Shown: positions 39,149-51,044, numbered from the stretch's first letter. The stretch is DNA of 64,000 nt from Ruegeria spongiae (GCF_023502395.1 NZ_JAMFMB010000009.1:1-64000), one strand, 5' to 3'. Notes: generated by a model not told the origin, from the sequence alone. Numbers and translations: made by a program.

Positions 39149-40060
39149 TCAATGGGTATGAACAAACACCCGGCTGGGATGCAATTCGCCCGCCTTGTAG
39201 ATGCCCACGGCCACTGCCTGACCGTCGAGAGAGGCCCAGGCCTCGTCACCATAATCCACATCGGCGGCCAGAACCATGCCTGGATTGCCGTTGCGCAGAC
39301 GGGCGGCGCCCTCGGGGGTGCATTTGAGCTCTGGCAAGTCGGCCAGTCCTTCCTCAAGCGGGCGCAGGTAGCTATCCAGATCGGGGCTGTGGGCCATCTC
39401 GTCAATCTGTTCGATGCTCAGTCCGTCCTCAGCGTCGAATGGCCCCGACCAGATGCGGCGCAGCGATTTGACATGGCCCTGGCAGCCCAGCGCCTGGCCC
39501 AGATCGCGGGCGATGGAGCGGACATAGCCGCCCTTGCCGCAGGTCATCTCAAGCACCACGTGATCGGCGTCGGGGCGGTCGGCCAGCACCAGTTCCTCGA
39601 CCCAGAGCGGGCGGGCGGCAAGGTCGACATCTTCGCCATCGCGAGCCAGCTTATAGGCGCGCTGACCATCGACTTTAACCGCTGAAAACTTTGGCGGTAC
39701 CTGCATGATCTCGCCGAGGAAGGGCTGCAGCGCTTCCTTGATTTTGGCGTCGTCGGGCCGCGCGTCGCTTGCTGCGATCACTTCGCCTTCGGCATCGTCG
39801 GTATTGGTGGCTTGGCCCAGGCGCACCGTAAAGACATAGGCCTTTAGCGCGTCGGTGATATAAGGCACCGTCTTGGTTGCCTCACCCAGCGCCACGGCCA
39901 GCACGCCGGTTGCCTCGGGGTCAAGGGTGCCCGCATGGCCTGCCTTGCGCGCTTGCAGCGCCCAGCGGACCTTGTTGACCACCGATGTCGAGGTCATGCC
40001 AGCGGGTTTATCCACCACCAGCCAGCCGGATATATCGCGCCCTTTGCGTTTACGTGCCAT
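39149..40060 (-). CDS. truB: tRNA pseudouridine(55) synthase
   Basis: A 303-residue enzyme that makes pseudouridine 55 in the T loop of tRNAs. Motifs: [20 protein letters not shown] at the N-terminus, and the catalytic aspartate in [15 protein letters not shown] at about residues 37-51. [20 protein letters not shown] and [15 protein letters not shown] are the further family boxes. It is downstream of rbfA and a DUF2233 gene, the usual translation-related setting with one insertion. Confidence 0.96.
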   Translation of the reverse strand: MARKRKGRDISGWLVVDKPAGMTSTSVVNKVRWALQARKAGHAGTLDPEATGVLAVALGEATKTVPYITDALKAYVFTVRLGQATNTDDAEGEVIAASDARPDDAKIKEALQPFLGEIMQVPPKFSAVKVDGQRAYKLARDGEDVDLAARPLWVEELVLADRPDADHVVLEMTCGKGGYVRSIARDLGQALGCQGHVKSLRRIWSGPFDAEDGLSIEQIDEMAHSPDLDSYLRPLEEGLADLPELKCTPEGAARLRNGNPGMVLAADVDYGDEAWASLDGQAVAVGIYKAGELHPSRVFVHTH

Positions 40061-40124
40061 GTCGTCTCTCGGGAATTGTCTGAGGCGCGCGACCTAGCCG
40101 ATCGCCCGTGCGCTGTCAAACATG

Positions 40125-40859
40125 CTACTCGGAATCCACCACCACGCCCACGATGGGACCCAGCGAGAACCCGGCATCTGATCGCCCGATCTGCGGCGCA
40201 TAAAGGCGCGAGATATTGCCGTCGAAATAAAGCGCGTTGGGGGTGTTCAGCACATCGCGAAACAAGCTGCCGAACTGATGAAAAGTCACCGCATTGCGCG
40301 AGATCGCAAAGACCACCCGCTGCCCGTCAGCGCTGGTGCCAACCCCGTTGCGGATATAACGCGAGGTGGAATCGGGCAGGAAACGCGGGTGCAACTCGCC
40401 GTCGATCACCAGCATCGGGCCGGATTGGGTGGCGTCGCGGCACTGTGGCTGTTGGTCCTGAAAGCTGAGCGTCTCGAACACATCGGCGCGGCCCTGCCGG
40501 ATGCAGAAAACACCGTTGGGCAGCAGGCCGAAATTACCGGGGCCTGCATTGGGGATCACCCGCATCTCTTCGGTGCCGTTTTCGACGTAATGCCCAACCG
40601 GCGAGCGGTCGTCGTGATACATCCCGGCATTCATCGCGAATGCCAGCTGCTTGCCCTGATCGGCCAGCGTGGCGTCGACGGTCTGGAAATGGCCCAGAAT
40701 CTCGCCCTGATCATCGCGCAGGAACAGGCGCAGATCCTCGGTGCCCGCATCGGCCTCGCAGACCGTGAAGCGGTTGCCCTCATGCTCCATATCCGAACAG
40801 GTCAACGCCGTGGCGGGCGCAGCCAGCAGCATCAGCAGAGCGGCGAGCAGGCGTGTCAC
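40125..40859 (-). CDS. Exported DUF2233 (phosphodiester glycosidase-like) protein
   Basis: A 244-residue protein with a signal peptide ([20 protein letters not shown]) and a DUF2233/NAGPA-like domain. Typical phrases are [42 protein letters not shown], and in the C-terminal half [25 protein letters not shown]-type enzymes cleave phosphodiester-linked sugars; bacterial members act on the cell envelope, but the substrate here is unknown. Its start overlaps the rbfA stop by four bases, so it is in the rbfA-truB operon. Confidence 0.8.
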   Translation of the reverse strand: MTRLLAALLMLLAAPATALTCSDMEHEGNRFTVCEADAGTEDLRLFLRDDQGEILGHFQTVDATLADQGKQLAFAMNAGMYHDDRSPVGHYVENGTEEMRVIPNAGPGNFGLLPNGVFCIRQGRADVFETLSFQDQQPQCRDATQSGPMLVIDGELHPRFLPDSTSRYIRNGVGTSADGQRVVFAISRNAVTFHQFGSLFRDVLNTPNALYFDGNISRLYAPQIGRSDAGFSLGPIVGVVVDSE

Positions 40860-41251
40860 TCGTCCAGATCCCGGCGCACTTCGTCCTGATTGAACAGGCG
40901 GCGGCTTTCGTCCATCTGATCAAAGGTCTCGTCCAGCCGAAAGCGCAGATCAGGCGAGAACTTTAGCCCGACTTTCTTGCCGATCACCCGGCGCAATTCG
41001 CTCTTGTTGCGGGCCAGTAGCTTCAGCACGTCCTCCTGCCCCTTGCCGCCCAAAGGCAGCACAAAGGCGGTGGCGATCTTGAGGTCGGGCGAGGTGCGGA
41101 CCTCACCCACGGTGATCGACATGCGGTTCAGAGCGGGGTCATGCACGTCGCCGCGGGCCAGCACCTCGGAGAGGGTGCGGCGGATCAACTCGCCGACGCG
41201 AAGCTGACGCTGTGAGGGACCGGGGCCATCGTGGAATTTATTCTTTGCCAT
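40856..41251 (-). CDS. rbfA: Ribosome-binding factor A
   Basis: A 131-residue protein needed for 30S subunit maturation. The ATG at 41251 ([20 protein letters not shown]) is the family start, with CGGGAAG upstream; an open extension beyond it has no family match. The KH-like core includes [20 protein letters not shown] and [14 protein letters not shown]. It is the first gene of rbfA-DUF2233-truB. Confidence 0.94.
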   Translation of the reverse strand: MAKNKFHDGPGPSQRQLRVGELIRRTLSEVLARGDVHDPALNRMSITVGEVRTSPDLKIATAFVLPLGGKGQEDVLKLLARNKSELRRVIGKKVGLKFSPDLRFRLDETFDQMDESRRLFNQDEVRRDLDE

Positions 41252-41342
41252 ACTTCCCGATCTAAGCCGAACGAGAGGCTTTGCCAAGCGCTGCCCGAAC
41301 GGGTAGGAGGCATAAAGCCGATCTGACGCAAGGATACCGAAC

Positions 41343-42152
41343 ATGAGCCACATTCCCGGCATCGCCATCACCGGAGCATCGGGCCGCATGGGCCAGATGC
41401 TGATCCGTACCGTGCGTGACAGTGACAAGGCGCGGCTGGTGGGCGCGGTCGAGCGCAAGGGCCATGACTGGGTCGGGCGCGATGTGGGCGAGGCGATGGG
41501 CGGTGCTCCGTTGGGCGTGATTGTCAGTGATGATCCGCTCGAGGCGTTTGCGCCCGCGCAGGCGATCATCGATTTCACCGCGCCCGGCGCGACGCTGGAA
41601 TTTGCAGCACTGGCGGCACAGGCGCGCGCCGTGCATGTAATCGGCACCACCGGCATGAGTGAGGAGGAAATTGCTGCGCTGGAACCCGCCGCGCGCCATG
41701 CGGTGATCGTGCGGGCGGGCAACATGAGCCTGGGTGTCAACCTGCTGACACAATTGACCAAAAAAGTCGCCGCTGCGCTGGACGAGGATTTCGACATTGA
41801 GGTGATCGAGGCGCATCACCACCACAAGGTCGATGCGCCCTCTGGCACCGCGCTGATGCTGGGCGAGGCCGCCGCCGAGGGGCGCGGCGTGGCACTGGCC
41901 GATGTCTCGGATCGGGGTCGTGACGGCATCACCGGCGCCCGCAAACGCGGCGATATCGGCTTCACCGCGATCCGGGGCGGCGACATCGTGGGCGAGCATG
42001 ATGTGCTGTTTGCCGCCGCTGGCGAGCGTATCACCCTGCGCCATGTGGCCACCGATCGGGCGATCTTTGCCCGCGGCGCACTGAAAGCCGCGCTTTGGGG
42101 GCAGGGCAAGCAGCCGGGGCAATATGACATGGTGGATGTGCTGGGGCTGTAG
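41343..42152 (+). CDS. dapB: 4-hydroxy-tetrahydrodipicolinate reductase
   Basis: A 269-residue NAD(P)H-dependent enzyme of lysine and diaminopimelate synthesis. The Rossmann loop is [16 protein letters not shown] at the N-terminus; the catalytic region is [20 protein letters not shown] at about residues 151-170, with the conserved histidines and KxDAPSGT. The length is typical. The stop codon directly abuts the ATG of the next gene, suggesting translational coupling. It is divergent from rbfA. Confidence 0.97.
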   Translation: MSHIPGIAITGASGRMGQMLIRTVRDSDKARLVGAVERKGHDWVGRDVGEAMGGAPLGVIVSDDPLEAFAPAQAIIDFTAPGATLEFAALAAQARAVHVIGTTGMSEEEIAALEPAARHAVIVRAGNMSLGVNLLTQLTKKVAAALDEDFDIEVIEAHHHHKVDAPSGTALMLGEAAAEGRGVALADVSDRGRDGITGARKRGDIGFTAIRGGDIVGEHDVLFAAAGERITLRHVATDRAIFARGALKAALWGQGKQPGQYDMVDVLGL

Positions 42153-42815
42153 ATGGCCGAGCAGATGCAGATACCGCTGTCCTATGGGCGCGCGCGCTCG
42201 GTCCATGCCGATCTGAGCAGGGGGCAGGGGCGCGAGTTGGTGCTGATCTATCCGGGGCTCAGATACACTTGCGACCGCCCGCTATTGCAATGCGTCGCGG
42301 AGGTGTTCGCGCGGCAGGGCTGCGATGTGCTGCGGCTGCAGTTTCGCTATGCCGATGATCACCGGTTTCTGGATGCCGAGGACGAGGCGCAATTCGCCGA
42401 GATATTCTCGGACGGGCAGGACATTCTGGCCCATGCCCTGACGTTGGGTGCGTACCGGCGCGTCTGGCTGATCGGCAAATCGCTTGGGACCCTGTCCATG
42501 GCCGGTGCTCTTGCGGCGCAGGCGCAGGCCGTGCCGGATGTCCGGGGCGTCTGGCTGACGCCCGGCCTGCTCAAGACCCCTCTGGCGGAGACGCTGTCAA
42601 AGCAGAGCCTGCCCTCGATCATGGTGCTGGGCACGGAAGATCCCTGCAACCTGCCCGAGTTGCTCGACCCCTATGCGGCCCGGCCCGACGTCGCGCTGCA
42701 CCTGATAGAGGGTGTGGATCACGGATTTCAGCACGCGGATGGGGCACAGGCCGAGGCGGCGGCCATTGCAGAAGTGGCCGATCTGGTCGCAAGCTGGGTT
42801 GCCTCGCAGGGCTGA
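42153..42815 (+). CDS. Alpha/beta-hydrolase-like protein
   Basis: A 220-residue cytoplasmic protein with an alpha/beta-hydrolase pattern: LVLIYPGLRYTCDRP after strand 3, the nucleophile elbow LIGKSLGTLS (G-x-S-x-G) at about residues 104-113, an acidic residue in VLGTEDPCN, and a late histidine in GVDHGFQH. It starts immediately after the dapB stop. The substrate is unknown; it may be an esterase-like or KANL3/Tex30-type hydrolase. Confidence 0.75.
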   Translation: MAEQMQIPLSYGRARSVHADLSRGQGRELVLIYPGLRYTCDRPLLQCVAEVFARQGCDVLRLQFRYADDHRFLDAEDEAQFAEIFSDGQDILAHALTLGAYRRVWLIGKSLGTLSMAGALAAQAQAVPDVRGVWLTPGLLKTPLAETLSKQSLPSIMVLGTEDPCNLPELLDPYAARPDVALHLIEGVDHGFQHADGAQAEAAAIAEVADLVASWVASQG

Positions 42816-42828
42816 GCTACAGACGTGA

Positions 42829-43902
42829 TTAGGAGGTCGGCAATTGTTGCGTGGCGCAATGGATGCCGCCGCCAACCTCGCCCAACGCATCGACATTCAG
42901 GGTGACGACTTCGCGACCGGGATAGTGCCGTTGCAAGGCGTCCTGTGCGATCCGGTCGGTCTCGCGGTCGCCGAACTGCGCGGCGATCACGGCGCCGTTG
43001 CAGACATAGTAATTGGCATAAGAGGCCACGAAATCGAGGGTTTTGACCCGGCGGTCGTCTGGCTCAGGGATGATTTCGACCTCCAGCCCCTCGGCGATCA
43101 GCTGGTCATATGTGTCCAGCGCAGCCATGTGGAACGGGTCCTGTGGGTCGGGATCATCGGGCAGGTTGATCAGCACGCGGCCTGGTCCGGTGAACCGGGC
43201 GAGGCTGTCGATATGGTAGTCGGTGATATCCTCACCCCGGACCCCGTCTGCCCAGATCATCCGTTCGGCGCCGTAAGCTGTCAGCAGGCGCTGTTCGATC
43301 TGGTCGCGGGTCAGACCCGGATTGCGGTTGTCATTCACCCAGGAGCTTTCATGCGCCATCAGCAGGCCGTGGCCGTCCTGCTCGACCCCGCCCGCCTCGC
43401 CAATGACGCCGCTGGGGATCAGGTCGAAGTCAAGCCGCCGTGCAACCTCGGCTGCGATCCGACCGTCGCGCTTATGGACCTGACGGTCGCCCCAGCCATT
43501 GAACCGTATATGACTCACGACGCGTTCTCCGGTGGAGGTGATCGCAAAAAGTGGTCCTGAATCGCGACACCACAGATCTTCGGTCGGGATGTCCCAGAGC
43601 GTGACCTGGTCCGACAGCAGTTTCCGGGCGTTGGGATGATCGGACGCGGCGGCCAGCAGGATCACCGGTTCGAACTGAGCGATTGCGTTGGCGATGTCGG
43701 TGATGGTGTGCTGCAGAAGCTCCAGAAACACGCGATCGGGGTAAACGCGGGGGCTGGCGGGCCATTGCATGAAGGTCGCCTCATGCGCGGCCTCTTCCGG
43801 CGGCACGGTGAAGGTGGAATCTGATGCCGCCATGGCGGGCCCTCCGAACAGGCAAAAGGCACCCAGTTGGGCCTGGCTGGCCAGAAAGTCGCGCCGCTGC
43901 AT
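42829..43902 (-). CDS. Exported agmatine deiminase-family protein
   Basis: A 357-residue protein of the peptidyl-arginine/agmatine deiminase (PPAD) family. The N-terminus MQRRDFLASQAQLGAFCLFG has a twin-arginine-like motif followed by AMAAS, so it is probably exported by Tat. The family boxes are EATFMQWPASPRVYPDR, WCRDSGPLF at about residues 111-119, GGVEQDGHG, SLARFTGPGRVLI and GGGIHCATQQLP, with the catalytic Cys in GGGIHCATQ. It hydrolyses a guanidino group; agmatine is the usual substrate. It follows a Tat-exported protein at a 10-bp gap. Confidence 0.85.
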   Translation of the reverse strand: MQRRDFLASQAQLGAFCLFGGPAMAASDSTFTVPPEEAAHEATFMQWPASPRVYPDRVFLELLQHTITDIANAIAQFEPVILLAAASDHPNARKLLSDQVTLWDIPTEDLWCRDSGPLFAITSTGERVVSHIRFNGWGDRQVHKRDGRIAAEVARRLDFDLIPSGVIGEAGGVEQDGHGLLMAHESSWVNDNRNPGLTRDQIEQRLLTAYGAERMIWADGVRGEDITDYHIDSLARFTGPGRVLINLPDDPDPQDPFHMAALDTYDQLIAEGLEVEIIPEPDDRRVKTLDFVASYANYYVCNGAVIAAQFGDRETDRIAQDALQRHYPGREVVTLNVDALGEVGGGIHCATQQLPTS

Positions 43903-43911
43903 CTGCTGTGC

Positions 43912-44778
43912 CTATCGGAACGCCGCGACCCCGGCGGGCTCGCCAGAGCCTCCCGCATCGCTTTCGACCTGCGCAAAAAGCTGGCCGAGGCGTTCATCCC
44001 ATGTCGGAAACTGACCCGACACCGCCAGTGCAAGCCGTTCGGCCCCCAGCGAAACCCCCAGCGGGGCGGTCTCGCCGGCGATCACGATCTCACCGAGTTC
44101 TGTCCAGTTGGCAGAGGCGGGATATGCGGAGGGCGCGGGTTCGTCGGTCTCGCCCACGCGGTAGTAAACCCCCATCGTGACAAAGAAATCCTCGCCATCC
44201 GGGTTGGGAAAGAAATAACCCGATCCGTCGCGCGCCTCAAAAGCCTCCTCGGCATCGCGCAGGATCACCTTTTCCGAGAACGGCAACCCGACCTCATCCA
44301 GAACCGGGCGCATCTCTTCGGAGGCGGGGACGCTGACAAAGGCCAGCCGCGCCGGATCAAGCCCGAACTCTTCGGTCAGCAGGCGGATCAGCATGCGGGT
44401 CTGCGCGGCTTTGTCGAGGTCGTCCGGGGGATGGCAGCCGACCTCGTGAAAGATCGGCAGGACATCGGCACGGTCGCGTTCCCCGATATCTTCGACGCGG
44501 GCGAGAGGCTGGATCACGAAACCACCCTGCGGCAAGGCGGATTGGTCGAAATCATGGCGCAGCCCGCCATTATAGGCCGGATCACCGGATACAATCGAAA
44601 GTGGCGCGGCCTCCTGCAGGCCTTGCGCGTTGAGACCTGTCCGCAGGCGCTGCAGAACGTCGTCATAAGAGGCTTCGAATGCCGCGTTTTGCGGCGTGGC
44701 CCGCGCCACCGAGGGAAGGACTGCGCCAAGCGTTGCGGCGGTGCCCAGTTTGATCACCTCGCGTCGGTCCATGGTCAT
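43912..44778 (-). CDS. Tat-exported protein resembling an alanyl-tRNA synthetase core
   Basis: A 288-residue protein starting MTMDRREVIKLGTAATLGAV with ARA cleavage site, a likely Tat signal. The mature part is not annotated by any family I am sure of, but its middle follows the order of the AlaRS catalytic domain: IQPLARVEDIGERDRADVLP then FHEVGC (compare the QKCIRTNDIENVG...FFEMLG block), and LLTEEFGLDPARLAFVSVP then FSEKVILRDAEEAFEARDGS (compare the block around WE.GDTGPCGPC). An exported synthetase-like protein would be odd; amino-acid binding is possible. Inference from pattern only. Confidence 0.5.
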   Translation of the reverse strand: MTMDRREVIKLGTAATLGAVLPSVARATPQNAAFEASYDDVLQRLRTGLNAQGLQEAAPLSIVSGDPAYNGGLRHDFDQSALPQGGFVIQPLARVEDIGERDRADVLPIFHEVGCHPPDDLDKAAQTRMLIRLLTEEFGLDPARLAFVSVPASEEMRPVLDEVGLPFSEKVILRDAEEAFEARDGSGYFFPNPDGEDFFVTMGVYYRVGETDEPAPSAYPASANWTELGEIVIAGETAPLGVSLGAERLALAVSGQFPTWDERLGQLFAQVESDAGGSGEPAGVAAFR

Positions 44779-44892
44779 GCTCTGATCTCCCTCCGAATGC
44801 GCATTGGTCACGGCCAATATAAGACCGAAATCGTCACCCATCTCAATTGGATGTGAAGACTGTCTTGCGCTTTCTTCATCTCGCGCGCGCGG

Positions 44893-45557
44893 TCAGAGCG
44901 CTTTGACGCTGTCTTCGCGCAGCGGGCAGGCGAGGTAGACGCCGAATTCCTGACCGATATCGGCGCTGACGCGCGCATGCACCGCCCCCTGCCGGTCCAG
45001 GAAACGCTGGCTGTCTTCGACCGGAAAGATCCCCTCGTGCCAGATGCCGGGATGGATATAGAGCCCGCGCGAGCCATCGCACCAGAAGGCCACAACCTTG
45101 TCGGGCGTCAGGTTGTCGCCGGGCAGGGCGGCGGGGATGACAAACGGCCTGCGGTCGAGTGGAAAGAACATCTGCCCGCCATCGGGGTGATAGTTCATGT
45201 GCCACAGCAGCACCTGATCGCGCGGTGCGGTCTGTGCCTCGGCGCTGGCCTTTTGCGGATCGGTGGACCAGCCCAGAACGTAATGGCCGTTCACCGCCTC
45301 GTTCTCGCCATAGAGAACATCGCCCTTCCAGTCGCCCTTGAAGGTGCCCTCGACCCAGCCGCCTTCGTCGCCGGTGCCCTCGTCGATGGGCCGCCAGCCC
45401 TGTTGCGGCCAGCGGGTGATCTCGATCTCGAACCCTTCGGGGTCGTCGACCAGACAGCCATAGCCCTTGACGCTGTCCTCGGTGGCGCGGATCAGTGGCA
45501 CTTCATGCCAGGGCAGAGACGGTTTCGTGCTGGCCTCGAAGATATATTCCGGAGCGT

Positions 45558-45561
<4 letters not shown>
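44893..45561 (-). CDS. Ureidoglycolate lyase-family protein
   Basis: A 222-residue cupin-like protein. GLYIHPGIWHEGIFP at about residues 168-182 matches the family box HPGxWHxxxxP, and FEIEITRWPQQGWRP resembles the N-terminal part. True ureidoglycolate lyases are about 165 residues; this one is longer by a middle insertion. Its start overlaps the stop of the HD-domain gene upstream by four bases, so it belongs to the phosphonate operon, and its actual substrate may be related to that pathway rather than to allantoin. Confidence 0.65.
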
Positions 45562-47349
<1,788 letters not shown>

Positions 47350-47379
47350 CCTTATTCGATCTGAGGCCTGGAAAATCTA

Positions 47380-48237
47380 ATGAGTAAACGCAAAGTGGGA
47401 TTGCCGCCGCTTGACTGGTTGCGGGTCTTTGAGGCCGCCGGGAGGCTGGGCGGGTTTTCGGCGGCAGCGCGCGAATTCGGGCTGACCCAGGCGGCGGTCA
47501 GCCAGCGGATCGCCAATCTGGAGGCCTGGCTTGGCCGGTCGCTTTTCATCCGCGAGGCGCGCGGCGTGTCGCTGACGGTCGAGGGCGAAAGCTATCTGCC
47601 GCTGGTGCAGGACAGCCTGCGCGCGCTGGAGCGCAATACCGAGAACCTGTTCGGCAAAAGCCCGACCGAGCTGCGTGTTGCCGGGCTCAATTCCCATCTG
47701 GGCGCGTTGGTGGTGTCGCGTCTGGCCGGGTTCCACGCAGCCCATCCCAATTTGCGGCTGGTGATCGATTCGCTGGACCGCTGGTCGGGGTTCGACGAAG
47801 AAAAGACCTGGCTGCAGCTGCGCTTTGGCAACGGGGTCTGGCCGGGGCGCGCGGCGCATCTGGTCGCGCGCGAAGTGCTGGCCCCGATGGCCGCGCCCGG
47901 CCTGTCCCGGGGCGCGCCGCTGGTCGAGTTGCGTGGCCCAAGGCCGGGCTGGTCGGATTGGTCGGCAGAGACCGGCGAGACCATGACCAGCGGCTGGCTC
48001 AGTGTCGATTCGATGGAACACGCGCTGGCAGCAGCACGACAGGGCATGGGCATCACACTGGGCTCGGTCCCGCTTGCGCGCGACCTGTTGCAGAGCGGCG
48101 CGCTACATCGGCTTGAACTGCCGGAATTTATCACCAGCGAAGGCTATTGGCTGACCTGGCCCGAAGACCGGCCCATCAGTCGCAAGCAGCACCAGCTGGT
48201 CGATGCGTTTTATCAGGCCATCCGAATGGAGAAATAA
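47380..48237 (+). CDS. LysR-family regulator of the phosphonate operon
   Basis: A 285-residue regulator. The helix-turn-helix is at about residues 8-66 (LDWLRVFEAAGRLGGFSAAA, FGLTQAAVSQRIANLEAW). The C-terminal effector domain includes WLSVDSMEHALAAARQGMGI. It is GcvA-like in its N-terminal opening. Divergent from tmpA with a LysR box between them, it probably activates the operon in response to the phosphonate or a product; the ligand is inferred. Confidence 0.85.
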   Translation: MSKRKVGLPPLDWLRVFEAAGRLGGFSAAAREFGLTQAAVSQRIANLEAWLGRSLFIREARGVSLTVEGESYLPLVQDSLRALERNTENLFGKSPTELRVAGLNSHLGALVVSRLAGFHAAHPNLRLVIDSLDRWSGFDEEKTWLQLRFGNGVWPGRAAHLVAREVLAPMAAPGLSRGAPLVELRGPRPGWSDWSAETGETMTSGWLSVDSMEHALAAARQGMGITLGSVPLARDLLQSGALHRLELPEFITSEGYWLTWPEDRPISRKQHQLVDAFYQAIRMEK

Positions 48238-48298
48238 TGATCCGGTCGGGCGGGCTGTGCGTAGACCAGATATCATTGCCACATCCCCCGGTGTTGTC

Positions 48299-48658
48299 AT
48301 GTTCTTACGGCTTATCTTCTTCACGCTGTCCTGCACCCTCGCGCTGCCTGCTTTTGCCGACTTCACGACGGTCAAGAACGAGGCCCAATTCAAACAGATT
48401 GTGGCCGGAAAGACCCTGACCCGACCCCTGATCAAGCTACAGGTGTCGCCCGATGGGACAATCAGCGGGAAAGGATTGCGCTGGCCGGTCGAGGGGATTT
48501 GGACCTGGCAGAACGGCTATTTCTGTCGCGATCTTTATTGGGGCGGCAGCGAGTTGGGCTATAATTGTCAGGAAGTGCGCGTTCACGGCGGCAAGATCCG
48601 CTTTACCTCGGATCGGGGCAAGGGCGATTTCGCCGATTTTCGCCTGCGGTCTGATTGA
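48299..48658 (+). CDS. Small exported protein of unknown function
   Basis: A 119-residue protein with a signal peptide (MFLRLIFFTLSCTLALPAFA) at the ATG at 48299; the frame stays open upstream but without signal character. The mature domain has TVKNEAQFKQIVAGKTLTRP, a tryptophan-rich core (WPVEGIWTWQNGYFCRDLYW) and two cysteines that may pair. I have seen such short exported proteins in Rhodobacterales; no function is known to me. Confidence 0.7.
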   Translation: MFLRLIFFTLSCTLALPAFADFTTVKNEAQFKQIVAGKTLTRPLIKLQVSPDGTISGKGLRWPVEGIWTWQNGYFCRDLYWGGSELGYNCQEVRVHGGKIRFTSDRGKGDFADFRLRSD

Positions 48659-48737
48659 GGCACTTCGTAAGGAAACTTGAACCGCCCAGCGTCACCCAAC
48701 GCGTTCAAGTTTTCGAATTCACGCAGCATCGGGTGAG

Positions 48738-49934
48738 TCAGGTATTTCGCGAAGCGCCATGGGTATCCCGCGTCATTCGGGTGTTGATCACCTGCACGAT
48801 CCCGCCCAGCACCAAGCCCCAGACAGCAGCGCTGAGGCCGATGATGGTCACACCCGAGGCGGTGACCAGAAAAGTGATCGACGCGGCTTGACGATAAGAT
48901 GTGTCCTCGAACGCGGCGAGCGCCGAAGTGGCAAAGACCGGCAGCAGGGCGACACCCGCCAGCGTGCCCAGCAGCATCGGCGGCGCGAGGCCCGCAAAGG
49001 CGGTGATGATCCCGGCAAACAGTCCGAAGAGGCAATAAAACAGCCCTCCGAACACCGCCGAGAGGTAGCGTTTTCCGGGGTCGGGATGCGAGTCGTCATT
49101 GGCACACATGGCGGCTGTGATGGCGGCAAGGCAGGTCGCGGGCGCGCCAAACGGGGCCGAGATCAGGCTGGCCCCGCCCACCGACGAAATCAACGGCGCG
49201 GGCGCGGGGTGATAGCCGAAACTGCGGATGATGGCGAGGCCGGGGATGTTCTGCGTTGCCATGGTGACAACGAAGAGCGGCAGTCCGATGCCGATCAGTG
49301 ACGGGAGCGAGAAGACCGGGACGGTGAAAACCGGCGCGGGAATGACCGATGACCCGTTCAGCGTGAAGTCGAAGCCCGGTTGAAACACCACGACCAGCGC
49401 CGCTACGACCACGGCGCAGGGAACCGCGATCATGCGATTGATCTGGCCTGCGATGAACCAGGTGACGATCACCGGCAGGGCGACCCAGGGCGCCTGACTC
49501 ATTGCGCTGAAGGGTTGCAGGCATATCGACAGCAACACAGCCGACAGCATCGCCTGCGCCAGCGGCGCGGGGATGGCCGCGATCAATCGGCTCAGGGGCC
49601 GCCAGAATCCGGCGATGGTGGTCAGCAGACCCGCAAAAAGGAACGCCCCCACCGCCTCGGCGAATCCGGCTTCGGGCATCTTCGAAACCGCCAGCAACGC
49701 CACGCCCGGCGTGGACCACGCCACGCTGACGGGAATCTTCGTGCGCAAGCTAAGCACCACACCCGCCAGTCCCATTGCAATGGCGGCGGCCATCAGCCCC
49801 GAGGCGGCCTCGGCTTTCGACGCACGCATACCGTTCAGACCCTGCAAAACGATGGGAAACGAGCTGAAAAAACCCACAATGGCGACCACAATGCCGGTCG
49901 AGACGGTTTGCAAAGGGATGGCGCTGTGGCGCAT
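48738..49934 (-). CDS. BenE-family benzoate/H+ symporter-like transporter
   Basis: A 398-residue inner-membrane protein with about 11-12 hydrophobic helices. The start is the ATG at 49934 (MRHSAIPLQTVSTGIVVAIV). BenE features: the N-terminal GFFSSFPIVLQGLNGMRAS, SVAWSTPGVALL, PLFVVTMATQNIPGLAIIRS with the family's TMA.QN.PG box at about residue 245, and FGAPATCLAAITAAMC. It probably imports benzoate or another organic acid; no benzoate catabolic genes lie near, so the substrate is open. Confidence 0.85.
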   Translation of the reverse strand: MRHSAIPLQTVSTGIVVAIVGFFSSFPIVLQGLNGMRASKAEAASGLMAAAIAMGLAGVVLSLRTKIPVSVAWSTPGVALLAVSKMPEAGFAEAVGAFLFAGLLTTIAGFWRPLSRLIAAIPAPLAQAMLSAVLLSICLQPFSAMSQAPWVALPVIVTWFIAGQINRMIAVPCAVVVAALVVVFQPGFDFTLNGSSVIPAPVFTVPVFSLPSLIGIGLPLFVVTMATQNIPGLAIIRSFGYHPAPAPLISSVGGASLISAPFGAPATCLAAITAAMCANDDSHPDPGKRYLSAVFGGLFYCLFGLFAGIITAFAGLAPPMLLGTLAGVALLPVFATSALAAFEDTSYRQAASITFLVTASGVTIIGLSAAVWGLVLGGIVQVINTRMTRDTHGASRNT

Positions 49935-50168
49935 GTGATGCTCGTGCGAAAGTTTGCGGGAAGGGGACGGTGGTGAAACTGGCTGCCGCCCAAGACTATG
50001 CCCATTTTTGCGGCACAGCCAAGACCGGGAAAGCGTGCTTGCTCTTCTTTGGTCAGACAGTTGTGGGTGCTTTGCCTGACTCAGGGTCTCGCAATCCTGA
50101 CTTGCCCTTGTTTTCCCGTTCCGTAGGGTCTCTTCCAGATTACAGCCCAACCGAGGAGAATTGGTTTC

Positions 50169-50969
50169 GTGAACATCACCGATTTGCAGCCGATCCCCAT
50201 TTGCAGCAATGGGCAGGATGCGCGTGGATATCACGATATTGCGTTTGACAAGTCGGACCCACGTGCCCTGGAAAGACTTGTTGATGTCGGTGCGCATGGA
50301 ATCGCTGTGGTGCCCTATTATCACCTGTCGGATGGCTCAAACCCGCCTTATGGCAGAAGGATAGACGGAAGCCTGCCGCGCATGTGGTGCAGGGAAAGCC
50401 TGGTGCCGATGTTGCGATCGGCAAACGACGCGCTTGCGGCATGTGGCTGCGAGCTTGTGGTTTATGATGCCTATCGTCCGATCACGACCCAACACGGGCT
50501 GTGGGAATGGGCGTTGGCGAAGGTGGCGGCGGACCATCCGGCGCTTCCTCGATCCGAGCTGGAGGCGCTGACCAGCCAATACAGTTCCGACCCGCGTCGT
50601 TTCGACCCGGTGGATGCGACGACCTGGCCGACCCATTCGACGGGCGCCTCGGTTGATGTTGTTCTTCGTGCGCTCGATACCGATGAGGTGCTGGACATGG
50701 GGGCGGGTTTCGACGAATTGAGCGCAGTTGCGCATACCGACCACCTTGAGCGTGAACGCGTTGCGGGGCGAATTGGTCCTGAAAACGCTGCCCTTTTGAA
50801 TCGCCGCTTGCTGTATTGGGCGATGACCAATGCTGGCTTTGCAAATTATCCATCTGAATATTGGCACTTTGACTTTGGCAATCAGATGTACATCCACAAT
50901 ACGCGAACTGAGCATGGGCCTCAGGATCGGGCGTGGTATGGTTATTGTCGGCTTTGTGATGGCGTATGA
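50169..50969 (+). CDS. VanX-like D-alanyl-D-alanine dipeptidase (M15D)
   Basis: A 266-residue zinc peptidase. The GTG at 50169 is preceded by GAGGAGA. Motifs: LVVYDAYRPITTQHGLWEWA at about 97-116, the zinc box THSTGASVDVVL (SxHxxGxAxD type, slightly altered) at about 157-168, and EYWHFDFGNQ (ExxH) at about 236-245. VanX-type enzymes cleave D-Ala-D-Ala in peptidoglycan recycling. The SxH serine position reads THS rather than SxH-x2-G; the histidine and aspartate are kept. A housekeeping or nutritional role is more likely than antibiotic resistance, since no vanH/vanA genes are seen. Confidence 0.85.
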   Translation: MNITDLQPIPICSNGQDARGYHDIAFDKSDPRALERLVDVGAHGIAVVPYYHLSDGSNPPYGRRIDGSLPRMWCRESLVPMLRSANDALAACGCELVVYDAYRPITTQHGLWEWALAKVAADHPALPRSELEALTSQYSSDPRRFDPVDATTWPTHSTGASVDVVLRALDTDEVLDMGAGFDELSAVAHTDHLERERVAGRIGPENAALLNRRLLYWAMTNAGFANYPSEYWHFDFGNQMYIHNTRTEHGPQDRAWYGYCRLCDGV

Positions 50970-51044
50970 ACGGGCGGCTTTGATGTCTTCGACACCTTTT
51001 GACCCCATGCCTTTGAATCCCGGTTTGTCCAGCGCAGTCCCTTG

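Noticed and set aside
50169-50969. A vancomycin resistance determinant
   Set aside because: VanX-like dipeptidases are common in Gram-negative bacteria for peptidoglycan recycling; no vanH, vanA or vanRS genes are nearby.
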